Assembly: GCF_002149965.1 (NCBI RefSeq)
Contig: NZ_MSQB01000026.1
Coordinates: forward strand, 1-64,000
Reading direction: 5' to 3'
Length of the DNA: 64,000 nt
From: Novosphingobium panipatense
GTDB lineage: Bacteria; Pseudomonadota; Alphaproteobacteria; Sphingomonadales; Sphingomonadaceae
Made by a program: the position numbers and the translations under genes. Below, piece after piece: positions 25,730 to 33,833 of this stretch (position 1 is the first letter of the stretch; each line of letters opens with the position of its first letter). The notes below the pieces were generated by a model that saw only the letters and a program-made list of their open reading frames with translations, did no database searches and had not been told where the DNA came from.

Positions 25730-27613
25730 TCACTCTTTCCCGAACAGCCGCGCGAGACTTTCCAGCATCGAGAGTTCGCGCGGCCCCGGCGCTGCGGCAT
25801 GTCCAGGAATCACCGGACATTCCAGGCAGTAAGCCTGGGTCCCGCGCGTCCTGAACATCGCACCCACCTGGTCGGCCACCCGAGCGAACTGGTCCTGGCG
25901 GCGCAGCGCCACGAAGCTTGCGAAATCGAAGGCCCCTGCCGGTTCTCCAGCGGAATCCGAGGTCAGCCCGCTCAGGAACTGCGAGAACGAATCCTCATCG
26001 TCCTTGAGGTAGACGGCCTGCCACTTGCCATTGCCGACCCCGCCGAGGCGCGCGGCCTCCGCCAGTGCGGCGTCGAGATTGCCGATCTTGTCCACCAGAC
26101 CGATTCGCTGCGCTTCCCGGCCCGGCCAGACCCGGCCCTGCGCGATCGAATCGAGCTTTTCCGGCGTCATCCGGCGCGCGGCAGCGGAAAGGCCTACGAA
26201 CTTGCGGTAGGTATTCTCGATCGAGGCCTGGAGCATGCCTTCGACTTCCGGCGAAAAACCGCCGAGAATATCGGGCTGCCCGGAAAGCGCGGTGGTCTTC
26301 ACGCCGTCGCTGGTCACGCCGTAGTCGGCCAGGGTCTTCTCGAAGCTGGGCACGACCGCGAATACGCCGATCGAGCCGGTGATCGTCTCGGGCTGGGCGA
26401 AGACCTGCTGGCCGGGGGTCGAGACCCAGTAGCCGCCGCTGGCCGCCATGTTGCCCATCGACACGACGATGGGGATCTTGCGGGCCTTGTAGCGCTCGAT
26501 CGCGCGGCGGATGCGCTCTGCCGCCATGGCCGAGCCGCCCGGCGAATCGACTCGCACCACCAGCGCCTTGAAACCTTCGTCGATGTTCTCGTCGAGCAGG
26601 TCGGCGATGCGGTCGCCGCCCGCCTTGCCGGGGCCGGCATCGCCGTCGACGATCTCGCCGGCAATGGTGACGACACCGATCTTCGCGCCTTCGCCCTTTT
26701 CGGGATTGGCGGCCAGCCACGCCGCGAGGCGATTGGCCTTGTAGGGCAGATCGCCGTTTTCGTCCTTGCCGGCGATGTCCGCCACGCGCTTCTGGAACTC
26801 GGTGCGGTCGCCGATGCGGTCCACCAGACCGGCCGCCTTCGAACCTTCCGCAAAGTCACCGCCGGAGGCCTTGGCCCAGGCCATCGGATCGCCGGTCATC
26901 CGGTCGAGCTGCGCCTTGGGCCGGGCCTGGGCGACGTCCGCCTTGTAGCCGCTCCACAAGGCCCCGTAGATGTCCTCATAGGCCTCACGCGCAGCGGGGG
27001 ACATGTCGTTGCGGAGATAGGGCTCTACATAGCTCTTGTAAGTGCCTGCCCGGTAGACGTGGGCATTCACCTTGAAGCGATCGAGCAGCCCCTTGAAATA
27101 GACCTGGTTGCCGCCGGGCCCGACCACGAAGGCCCCGCCCATCGGATCGACCCAGACTTCGCTGGCATGGGCGGCAAGCTGCACCCCGTCGTCGGCATAG
27201 GCATTGGCGAAGGCCAGCACCGGCTTGCCGGCCTTGCGCACCGCGTCCAGCGCCTTGCCGATCTCCTCGATATGCACCATGCCCGCGCCCACGAAGCGGG
27301 ACATGTCGAGCACGACGACCTTGATCCGCTTGTCCGTCGCGGCCAGCCGCAGTGCCCGTTCGACGTCGCGCGCCTGGAATTCCCCGGCCGGTGCTTCCGC
27401 GCTCATCAGCAGGCCGATCGGATCGACCTTGCTCTTCTCCTCGACGATGCTGCCGTTGAGATCGAGCAGCAGCGCGCCGTCCACGATCTTGCCGGGGCCC
27501 GGCCGCGAAGACAGCGCAGCATAGAGCAGCGCAAAGAACAAAAGCAGGAAAATCAAGGCCAGGGCGTCCTTCACACCCACCAGCAGCTTCCAGATCTTGC
27601 GCGCGAACGTCAT
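25730..27613 (-). CDS. sppA: Signal peptide peptidase SppA (67 kDa type)
   Basis: A 627-residue inner-membrane serine protease with two tandem SppA/ClpP-like halves that degrades cleaved signal peptides. One N-terminal membrane helix (ALALIFLLLFFALLYAAL). The catalytic lysine is in the first half (RAGTYKSYVEPYLR) and the nucleophilic Ser in the second half (SMGNMAASGGYW), as in E. coli SppA. I chose the ATG at 27613 because it leaves a short positively charged segment before the helix; an ATG at 27643 would add ten residues. Confidence 0.94.
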   Translation of the reverse strand: MTFARKIWKLLVGVKDALALIFLLLFFALLYAALSSRPGPGKIVDGALLLDLNGSIVEEKSKVDPIGLLMSAEAPAGEFQARDVERALRLAATDKRIKVVVLDMSRFVGAGMVHIEEIGKALDAVRKAGKPVLAFANAYADDGVQLAAHASEVWVDPMGGAFVVGPGGNQVYFKGLLDRFKVNAHVYRAGTYKSYVEPYLRNDMSPAAREAYEDIYGALWSGYKADVAQARPKAQLDRMTGDPMAWAKASGGDFAEGSKAAGLVDRIGDRTEFQKRVADIAGKDENGDLPYKANRLAAWLAANPEKGEGAKIGVVTIAGEIVDGDAGPGKAGGDRIADLLDENIDEGFKALVVRVDSPGGSAMAAERIRRAIERYKARKIPIVVSMGNMAASGGYWVSTPGQQVFAQPETITGSIGVFAVVPSFEKTLADYGVTSDGVKTTALSGQPDILGGFSPEVEGMLQASIENTYRKFVGLSAAARRMTPEKLDSIAQGRVWPGREAQRIGLVDKIGNLDAALAEAARLGGVGNGKWQAVYLKDDEDSFSQFLSGLTSDSAGEPAGAFDFASFVALRRQDQFARVADQVGAMFRTRGTQAYCLECPVIPGHAAAPGPRELSMLESLARLFGKE

Positions 27614-27697
27614 GAATTCACCAGCCTTTCCATCCCCAGCCATAACCGGCGAAAGGCGGCCCGGCCAGAGGGGGAAACCTTGCGCCCTATCTCGGGG

Positions 27698-27797
27698 CCT
27701 TCGACAGGCTCAGGCTGAGCGGGTGGAGAGGGGCAATTCTCAAGAGGGGGCGCACTGCCCCATGCCCACCCCCCGCTCATCCTGAGCCTGTCGAAGG
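27698..27797. repeat. Intergenic inverted repeat (CCTGAGC/CCTTCGACAGG type)
   Basis: CCTTCGACAGGCTCAGGCTG at 27698 and its complement ending at 27797 form imperfect arms of about 26 bp around a 48-base spacer. It resembles the CCTGAAC family in layout (TCATCCTGA core) but with a different inner sequence. It abuts the composite palindromic element starting at 27807. Confidence 0.7.
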
Positions 27798-27806
27798 ATC
27801 ATTTTG

Positions 27807-27938
27807 AAAATCCGCCGCGGGCGGATTTTAGCGGCACCGGCCCACGCCCCCACCCGACCTCCCATTCAGTGTATCCTAGACGGGAGGTCGGGTGGGGGCG
27901 TGGGCCGGTGCCGCAAGCCTTCGACGAATGTCGAAGGC
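27807..27938. repeat. Composite palindromic element, copy 3 (complete)
   Basis: Three hairpins in a row: AAAATCCGCC/GGCGGATTTT (27807-27816 with 27820-27829), a perfect 33-bp inverted repeat (27831-27863 with 27882-27914) whose ends are GCGGCACCGGCC, and GCCTTCGAC/GTCGAAGGC (27917-27925 with 27930-27938). The 18-base loop contains AGGATAC on the minus strand. It occupies the pyrB upstream region, 62 bases before the start. Confidence 0.9.
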
Positions 27939-27999
27939 CAACAAACACCCAACAAACCACTTGAGCCGACTCCGCCCCGTGCCTAAGGCCTTGTCTTCG

Positions 28000-28980
28000 A
28001 TGACAGCTCCAGAATTCATTTACCCGGAAGGCTCCGCAGCCTTCCCGCACCGCAGCCTCGTGGGCATCGGCGGCCTGGCCCCGCACGAGATCATGTTCCT
28101 CCTCGACGAGGCCCAGCAATGGGTGGAGCTCAATCGCGGCACGCAGAAGCGGCGCGACCTGCTCTCCGGCCTGACGATCATCAACGCCTTCTTCGAAAAC
28201 TCCACGCGCACGCTGCTGAGCTTCGAAATCGCGGGCAAGCGCCTCGGCGCCGACGTGGTGAACATGGCCGTCGCCACGTCCAGCGTGAAGAAGGGCGAAA
28301 CGCTGATCGACACGGCGATGACGCTCAATTCGATGCGCGCCGACGCCATCGTCATCCGCCACGCCAGCTCGGGCGCAGTGCATCTGATCTCCAACCTCGT
28401 CGATTGTCCGGTGCTCAATGCCGGTGACGGCCAGCACGAGCACCCCACCCAGGCCCTGCTCGACGCACTGACCATTCGCCAGAACAAGCGCGCCTTCAAC
28501 GGCCTTCGCGTCACCATCTGCGGCGATATCCTGCACAGCCGCGTCGCCCGCTCGAACATTCTCGCGCTCAACTCGCTGGGCGCGGAAGTGCGTGTCTGCG
28601 CGCCGCCCGCCCTGCTGCCCGCCGATATCGAGCGCATGAACGTCAAGGTCTTCCACGATTTCGACGCGGCGCTGAAGGGCGCCGACGTGGTGATGATGCT
28701 GCGTCTCCAGCTCGAACGCATGGAGGGCCAGTTCATCCCCTCGCCCCGCGAATACCGCCATCTCTACGGCCTTTCGCTGGAGCGCCTCGCCAAGGCGGAA
28801 GGCAATGCCCTCGTCATGCACCCCGGCCCGATGAACCGCGGCATCGAGATCGACAGCAACGTGGCCGACCTCGTCGGCCGCTCGCAGATCACCACCCAGG
28901 TCGAAATGGGCGTCGCCATGCGCATGGCCTGCCTGGATGTCCTGACCCGAAGAGGGCGCGGGGTGGAGGGCTGGTCATGA
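28000..28980 (+). CDS. pyrB: Aspartate carbamoyltransferase catalytic subunit PyrB
   Basis: A 326-residue enzyme joining carbamoyl phosphate and aspartate, the committed step of UMP synthesis. The carbamoyl-phosphate loop FFENSTRTLLSFE, the lysine loop SSVKKGET, HPTQALLDALTI, and the aspartate-site HPGPMNRGIE are all intact. I chose the ATG at 28000, which puts the family N-terminus in register; upstream codons belong to the palindromic repeat. The stop overlaps the pyrC' start (ATGA), so it forms a class A-type pyrB-pyrC' pair. Confidence 0.96.
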   Translation: MTAPEFIYPEGSAAFPHRSLVGIGGLAPHEIMFLLDEAQQWVELNRGTQKRRDLLSGLTIINAFFENSTRTLLSFEIAGKRLGADVVNMAVATSSVKKGETLIDTAMTLNSMRADAIVIRHASSGAVHLISNLVDCPVLNAGDGQHEHPTQALLDALTIRQNKRAFNGLRVTICGDILHSRVARSNILALNSLGAEVRVCAPPALLPADIERMNVKVFHDFDAALKGADVVMMLRLQLERMEGQFIPSPREYRHLYGLSLERLAKAEGNALVMHPGPMNRGIEIDSNVADLVGRSQITTQVEMGVAMRMACLDVLTRRGRGVEGWS

Positions 28981-30218
28981 GCAACAACACGCCCCTGACC
29001 CTGACCGGCGGCAAGCTGGTCCTGCCCGACGGCACCATCGTCCCCGGCGCGCTGCGCAGCGAAGGCGGCTTCATCACCGCCGTCGGCGCGGACGTCGCGC
29101 CCCAGCCCGGCGACGAAGTCCACGATGCGCGCGGCAGGCTGATCGCGCCCGGCCTCGTCGATATCGGCGTCTTCGCCATCGACAAGCCCGCCTTCCACTT
29201 CGGCGGCATCACCCGCGCGGCGCTCATGCCGGACCAAAATCCACCGCTCGACGTGCCCGCGCGCGTCCGCTTCGCGGCCCAGTCGGGCAAGCCGGACCTC
29301 TGGGTCCACCCGCTGGCCGCCGCGACGCAGAACCTTGAGGGCAAGGCCCTCGCCGAGATCGCCCTGATGCGCGATGCGGGGGCGAAGGCCGTCACCACCG
29401 GACGCCAGTGGATCGGCGATTCGGGCACGATGCTGCGCCTGCTCCAGTACACCGGCATGCTCGGCATGGTCGTGCTGACCCACCCCGAGGACGCCGGGAT
29501 CAGCGGCAAGGCCGTCGCCACCTCCGGCGAGATGGCCACCCGCCTCGGCCTGCCTGCCGCCCCTGCCGAAGCCGAAGCCCTCGCCATCTCGCGCGACATC
29601 GCGCTGGCCGAACTCGCGAATGCAGCCATCCACTTCCGCAAGGTGACGACCGCCAAGGGCCTCGACCTGGTGCGCCGTGCCAAGGATCGCGGGCTGAAGG
29701 TCACGGCAGGCGTCACGCCGGCCTATTTCATGCTCTCCGACCTTGCGCTGGCGGGCTTCCGCACTTTCGCCCACCTCTCCCCGCCGCTACGCTCGGAAGA
29801 TGACCGCAAGGCGGTGATCGCCGCCATCGGCGACGGCACGATCGACGTCATCGCCTCCGGCCACGACCCGCGCGGTCCCGAGGACAAGCGCCTGCCCTTC
29901 GCGGATTCCGCGCCGGGCATGGCGGGTGCCGAAACCCTGCTGCCGCTGACGATGAACCTCGTGCGCGACGGCGTGATCTCGCTTTCGCGCGCCTTCGAAC
30001 TGATCGCCACCAACCCGGCGAAGCTGCTCGGCGTCAATGCAGGCAGGCTCGAAGTCGGGGCAGAGGCGGATATCGCCGTTGTCGATGCCGACCGTCCTTG
30101 GATCGTCGATTCGGACAAGATGGCCGCCGCTGCCGGGAACACGCCGTTCGACAAGCAGCCCGTCCAGGGCCGCGTGCTGGCCCTGTTCAAGGGCGGCGTG
30201 GCGGTGAAAGCCAAGTAA
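28977..30218 (+). CDS. Dihydroorotase-like PyrC' (metal ligands lost, probably non-catalytic)
   Basis: A 413-residue amidohydrolase of the dihydroorotase family. Known active enzymes carry DxHxH after strand 1; here the equivalent reads GLVDIGVFAID without histidine. The strand-6 region reads TAGVTPAYFML where active enzymes have TPHHL, and ASGHDPRGPED replaces ATDHAPH. In Pseudomonas such PyrC' proteins do not act on dihydroorotate but are needed to assemble aspartate carbamoyltransferase. Direct overlap with pyrB supports the same role. A true dihydroorotase must be encoded elsewhere. Confidence 0.9.
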   Translation: MSNNTPLTLTGGKLVLPDGTIVPGALRSEGGFITAVGADVAPQPGDEVHDARGRLIAPGLVDIGVFAIDKPAFHFGGITRAALMPDQNPPLDVPARVRFAAQSGKPDLWVHPLAAATQNLEGKALAEIALMRDAGAKAVTTGRQWIGDSGTMLRLLQYTGMLGMVVLTHPEDAGISGKAVATSGEMATRLGLPAAPAEAEALAISRDIALAELANAAIHFRKVTTAKGLDLVRRAKDRGLKVTAGVTPAYFMLSDLALAGFRTFAHLSPPLRSEDDRKAVIAAIGDGTIDVIASGHDPRGPEDKRLPFADSAPGMAGAETLLPLTMNLVRDGVISLSRAFELIATNPAKLLGVNAGRLEVGAEADIAVVDADRPWIVDSDKMAAAAGNTPFDKQPVQGRVLALFKGGVAVKAK

Positions 30219-30296
30219 GCGCGATCCGGGCAGGGCTGGCCTCGTTTCCGGCCCCCTGCCCGCTAACGCTTTCAATTTTTTAACTTCCCATAAACC

Positions 30297-30332
30297 AAAA
30301 AAGACGGCCCCTGTCCGAAGACAGGAGCCGTT
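30297..30332 (-). terminator. Terminator of the ParA-SPOR operon
   Basis: Hairpin ACGGCNCCTGTC-CGAA-GACAGGAGCCGT (30304-30331, one mismatch) with an A-run on its left, i.e. a T-run TTTTTT on the minus strand after the 3' arm. It lies 50 bases after the SPOR lipoprotein stop, in the gap with convergent pyrC'. Confidence 0.8.
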
Positions 30333-30379
30333 CAGGTTCACATGGAACTCATGAGCGAGGCAATGACCTCGCGGAAACT

Positions 30380-31669
30380 CTAAAGCTCTGCGCGGCGGGT
30401 CTGGTTCGTTCGGACACCACCGGGCAGCGGGCGCTGCTGCGCGTAAGCCAGACAAGGTTTACCCCCCTGGCGCATGCTTGAACAGACCGACTGTGCCGTG
30501 CGCTGGTCGAAACCGCCCGCCACGACGCGGTAATAGGTCTGCCCGTTCACTTTCGCCTCGGTAATGCGCAGGTCATGGCCTTTCAGTGCCGGACTGCCCG
30601 ACTGGATGATTCCCCAGGCCCTGCGAGCCGCATCCATCGTGCTGAACGAGCCGAGCTGCACCAGATGCGTGCCCGAAGCCGCCATCCTGACCGGAGCGGA
30701 CGGCTTCGGCGCGAGTTGCTTCGAAACGACAGGTTTCGGCGCAATCGGTTTCTGTAGGACAGGCTGCGGCACCGGACGGGCTGCGGCCATCTGCACGGGT
30801 GCCGGAGCTGGCTCGTCCTCGGGCTGATAGGCACCCCAGAAGCTCTCCCCGCTCTTCACAGGCGGCAATTCCGCTTCCTGCGCCGGGGACGGATCGGGGG
30901 CCGCTGCCGGAGCAGGCACTTCGGCGCGGGCGAACTGCGGCGCGGCGGCGCCGTTCAATGCCAGCATTGCCGGTTGGCCGGGGTCGCCGCGCATCGGCGC
31001 GCCGATCAGGCCCGCGATACGCGCCCGCGACTGGTCGGGCCTGGCCGCCCGCGCCCACTCGCCGAGACGGGCATCAAGTTCTTCGCCGGACAGGTCCTGT
31101 GAAGCGATCAGCCTCGCCTCGCGCCAGCGGCCGTCGAGGGCATAGGCATAGGCAAGGTTCTGACGCGCCTTCGGCGTATTCTCACCGCCGCGCACCGCAT
31201 CGGTCAGGATATCCACGCCGCTTGCGGGACGTCCCGCAAGCGCAACCGCCAGACCGAAGTCGGCGGCCGGAATCTGGTTCTGGAAGCGCTGGAGCACCGC
31301 CAGCGCCTCGGCCCCGCGACCGGCGCCGATATAGGCGAGCGCAGTGCCGAGAGCGGTACGCGGGCTCTGGTCGCCCAGCGAGACGGCATCCTCGAAAGTC
31401 GTCGCCGCCGAATCGAAGCGTCCGATGGCGAGATACCCTTGCGCCAGCGCGGCCCGCGCAGAGGCGTCACGCGGAGAGCGGCTAACGCGCTGCTCTGCCC
31501 GCGCGATATCCTTGCCCCCCGTCCCGTCTTGTCCCATCTCATCTTGCGAGACGGGCGCTGCGGAATGCGCGAATGGTCCCTGCCCGGCGCAGCTCACGAG
31601 AAGCACCGCAGCCATGGCCGTGCAGATCGCCAGTCCCGCGCCGCGGGGTTGAAAGTAGAGATACTTCAT
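30380..31669 (-). CDS. TPR and SPOR domain lipoprotein
   Basis: A 429-residue envelope protein. The lipobox LVSC puts the lipidated Cys at residue 27. Residues about 45-200 look like tetratricopeptide-type helical repeats (ARAALAQGYLAIGRFDSAAT, QNLAYAYALDGRWREARLIA). A Pro/Ala/Lys-rich linker follows. The C-terminal SPOR domain, about residues 330-410 (HLVQLGSFSTMDAARRAWG, YYRVVAGGFDQRTAQSVC), binds denuded septal peptidoglycan in known families. It begins five bases after the ParA stop, so the two are co-transcribed. Probably an outer-membrane lipoprotein at the division site. Confidence 0.87.
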   Translation of the reverse strand: MKYLYFQPRGAGLAICTAMAAVLLVSCAGQGPFAHSAAPVSQDEMGQDGTGGKDIARAEQRVSRSPRDASARAALAQGYLAIGRFDSAATTFEDAVSLGDQSPRTALGTALAYIGAGRGAEALAVLQRFQNQIPAADFGLAVALAGRPASGVDILTDAVRGGENTPKARQNLAYAYALDGRWREARLIASQDLSGEELDARLGEWARAARPDQSRARIAGLIGAPMRGDPGQPAMLALNGAAAPQFARAEVPAPAAAPDPSPAQEAELPPVKSGESFWGAYQPEDEPAPAPVQMAAARPVPQPVLQKPIAPKPVVSKQLAPKPSAPVRMAASGTHLVQLGSFSTMDAARRAWGIIQSGSPALKGHDLRITEAKVNGQTYYRVVAGGFDQRTAQSVCSSMRQGGKPCLAYAQQRPLPGGVRTNQTRRAEL

Positions 31670-31674
31670 GAAGG

Positions 31675-32400
31675 TCACGATCCCGCAACACGGCGGCCGA
31701 AGCCGCCGACTGGGCGCGAGGCACCGGGGATCACCGGCTGCCCGGTCAGTTGCGGCGCCGAAAACACGGTGCGGCGGAAATTGCGTTCGAGACGATCCGA
31801 GACATAGTTCCACAGCGCGGTGACTTCCTGCGCGGAACGACCGCCGGGATCGACTTCCATGACCGTGCGGCCATCGATCATCGAGGCCGCGAAATCGGTC
31901 CGCTGATGCAGCGTCACCGGCGCGACGGTGCCGTGCTGCGAAAGCGCGACGGCAGCCTCGGCGGTAATCCGGGCCTTGGGCGTGGCGGCATTGACCACGA
32001 AAATGAGAGGCTTGCCCGATCGTTCGCAGAGATCGACGGTGGCGCCCACGGCGCGCAAGTCGTGCGGGCTCGGGCGGGTCGGCACGACGATCAGTTCGGA
32101 TACCGCGATCACGCTCTGGATCGCCATGGTGATCGCAGGCGGCGTGTCGATCACCGCCAGCTTGAACCCCTGCTGGCGCAGAACCTGGAGATCGGCGGCA
32201 AGACGGGCCACGGTGGTCTGGGCGAAAGCGGGATAGTCCGCCTCGCGCTCGTTCCACCAGTCGGCCAGCGAGCCCTGCGGATCGATGTCGATCAGGACGA
32301 CGGGACCGGCTCCGGCACGCTGCGCCTGCACGGCAAGATGCCCCGAAAGCGTGGTCTTGCCCGAGCCGCCTTTCTGAGATGCCAATGCCAGTACGCGCAA
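31675..32400 (-). CDS. ParA/MinD-family ATPase (orphan)
   Basis: A 241-residue deviant-Walker ATPase: KGGSGKTT at residues 10-17, then IDIDPQGSLADWW and VIDTPPAIT. Such proteins position plasmids, chromosomes or protein clusters by patterning on DNA or membrane. No parB, minC/E or parS-like site is adjacent. I placed the start at TTG 32400, nine bases after a G-rich ribosome site, giving the usual N-terminus; a GTG at 32448 would add 16 mostly arginine-rich residues. It heads an operon with a SPOR lipoprotein. Confidence 0.85.
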   Translation of the reverse strand: MRVLALASQKGGSGKTTLSGHLAVQAQRAGAGPVVLIDIDPQGSLADWWNEREADYPAFAQTTVARLAADLQVLRQQGFKLAVIDTPPAITMAIQSVIAVSELIVVPTRPSPHDLRAVGATVDLCERSGKPLIFVVNAATPKARITAEAAVALSQHGTVAPVTLHQRTDFAASMIDGRTVMEVDPGGRSAQEVTALWNYVSDRLERNFRRTVFSAPQLTGQPVIPGASRPVGGFGRRVAGS

Positions 32401-32703
32401 CGTCGTTACCCCCCGAGGAGCCTGCGTCCGAAAAAATCGGCGGCTCACAAGGGGCTGGATCGCAGATCGTTCCTAATTTAGAGTTAATCGAAACGAGGCT
32501 TCCTGAGATGTCGGCTTCGTTCTTCGACGGCCGCCGCCAGCCTCCTGGGCGGGTTTTCGTTTACCATCGGGGTTAACGCGAATTTTGCCCTTCACTGCGC
32601 ATCTTTCGGCAACGCCGGGCCGTTCCGCTTCAAGTCCTGCTTACCATATTCAGATCCGGCCGATGAAACCCGGGACCTGACCCAGAAAGACGAGGCCACG
32701 CGA

Positions 32704-33750
32704 GTGCCGAACAATCGAAGCCCCTTCTTCGGCCCCCTGCCCACGGGATTCGCCCTGGCGGCATTCGGCGCGCTGCTTGTCACCTCGCCCGCGCTGGCCG
32801 ATGTGAAGGCCGGTGTCGATGCCTGGTCGGCAGGCAACTATGCCGCCGCGATCCAGCAGTGGAAGCCGCTGGCGGACAAGGGCGACGCCGATGCGCAGTT
32901 CAACCTCGCGCAAGCCTACAAGCTGGGGCGCGGCGTGCCGGTCGATCTCGACAAGGCGGAAGCGCTCTACGGCAAGGCGGCGGCGCAGGGGCATGTCCAG
33001 GCCTCGGACACTTACGGGTTGATGCTGTTCCAGCGCGGCGAGCGGCAGAAGGCCATGCCCTATATCCGCAATTCGGCGGCGCGGGGCGATGCCAGGGCGG
33101 AGTATCTGCTGGGCGTGGCCCACTTCAACGGTGACATCGTCGAGAAGGACTGGGTGCGCGCCTATGCCCTCGTCAGCCTTGCCCAGCGCGCGGGCCTGCC
33201 GCAGGCCGCCGGGGCCCTATCCCAGATGGACGCCCATATTCCGCTGGAAGACCGCCAGAAAAGCGTCGCGCTCGCCGCGCAGCTTTCGGCGCAGGCCGAT
33301 GCCAATCGCGCCAGCCAGACCGCAGGGGCGGAACTCGGCTCGGGCAAGGTTGCGCCCCCGCTTTCGCCTCCACCGCGCCTTGCCGTAGCACCGGACAGCC
33401 CGGCAAGAGCGGGCGCGGACTACACGGTTCCGCAAGCAGCGTCTCCGCGCGCAGCACCTCAGGCCAAGCCCTCACCCGCACGCAAGCCCGCCCCCGCGCC
33501 GGAGCGCCCAGCGGCAGCCACGGGCGGCGCCTGGCGGCTGCAACTCGGCGCCTTCGGCGTCCCCGGCAATGCCGAAAGGCTCTGGGCAACACTGTCGAAG
33601 CGCCCGGAAATGGTGGGCAGCAAGCGCCAACTCGTGCCCGCAGGCAAACTGACCAAGCTCTATGCCGCCGGATTCGCCAGCAAGGCCCAGGCCGACAGGG
33701 CCTGCTCCGCGCTGAAGGCATCGGGCCAGGAATGCATCGTCACCTCGTGA
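32704..33750 (+). CDS. Sel1-repeat and SPOR domain protein
   Basis: A 348-residue exported protein starting with GTG. The signal peptide ends near SPALA (residue 32). Two or three Sel1-like repeats follow (GDADAQFNLAQAYKLGRGVP, GHVQASDTYGLMLFQ, GDARAEYLLGVAHFNG). A Pro/Ala-rich linker separates them from a C-terminal SPOR domain at about residues 275-345 (WRLQLGAFGVPGNAERLW). SPOR points to peptidoglycan binding at the septum. It is divergent from the ParA-SPOR operon across 303 bases. Confidence 0.87.
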   Translation: MPNNRSPFFGPLPTGFALAAFGALLVTSPALADVKAGVDAWSAGNYAAAIQQWKPLADKGDADAQFNLAQAYKLGRGVPVDLDKAEALYGKAAAQGHVQASDTYGLMLFQRGERQKAMPYIRNSAARGDARAEYLLGVAHFNGDIVEKDWVRAYALVSLAQRAGLPQAAGALSQMDAHIPLEDRQKSVALAAQLSAQADANRASQTAGAELGSGKVAPPLSPPPRLAVAPDSPARAGADYTVPQAASPRAAPQAKPSPARKPAPAPERPAAATGGAWRLQLGAFGVPGNAERLWATLSKRPEMVGSKRQLVPAGKLTKLYAAGFASKAQADRACSALKASGQECIVTS

Positions 33751-33833
33751 TTTTCGCCTGAGGGCTGGCGACCACAGGTCATCGTGGACGCGGCACGTCC
33801 GATCCCTTATTCTCCCGGACAGGGAGAAGAGGC

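Noticed and set aside
25667..27718. 683-codon open frame on the plus strand
   Set aside because: Antisense to sppA, whose domains and membrane helix are clear; composition is typical of a GC-rich shadow.
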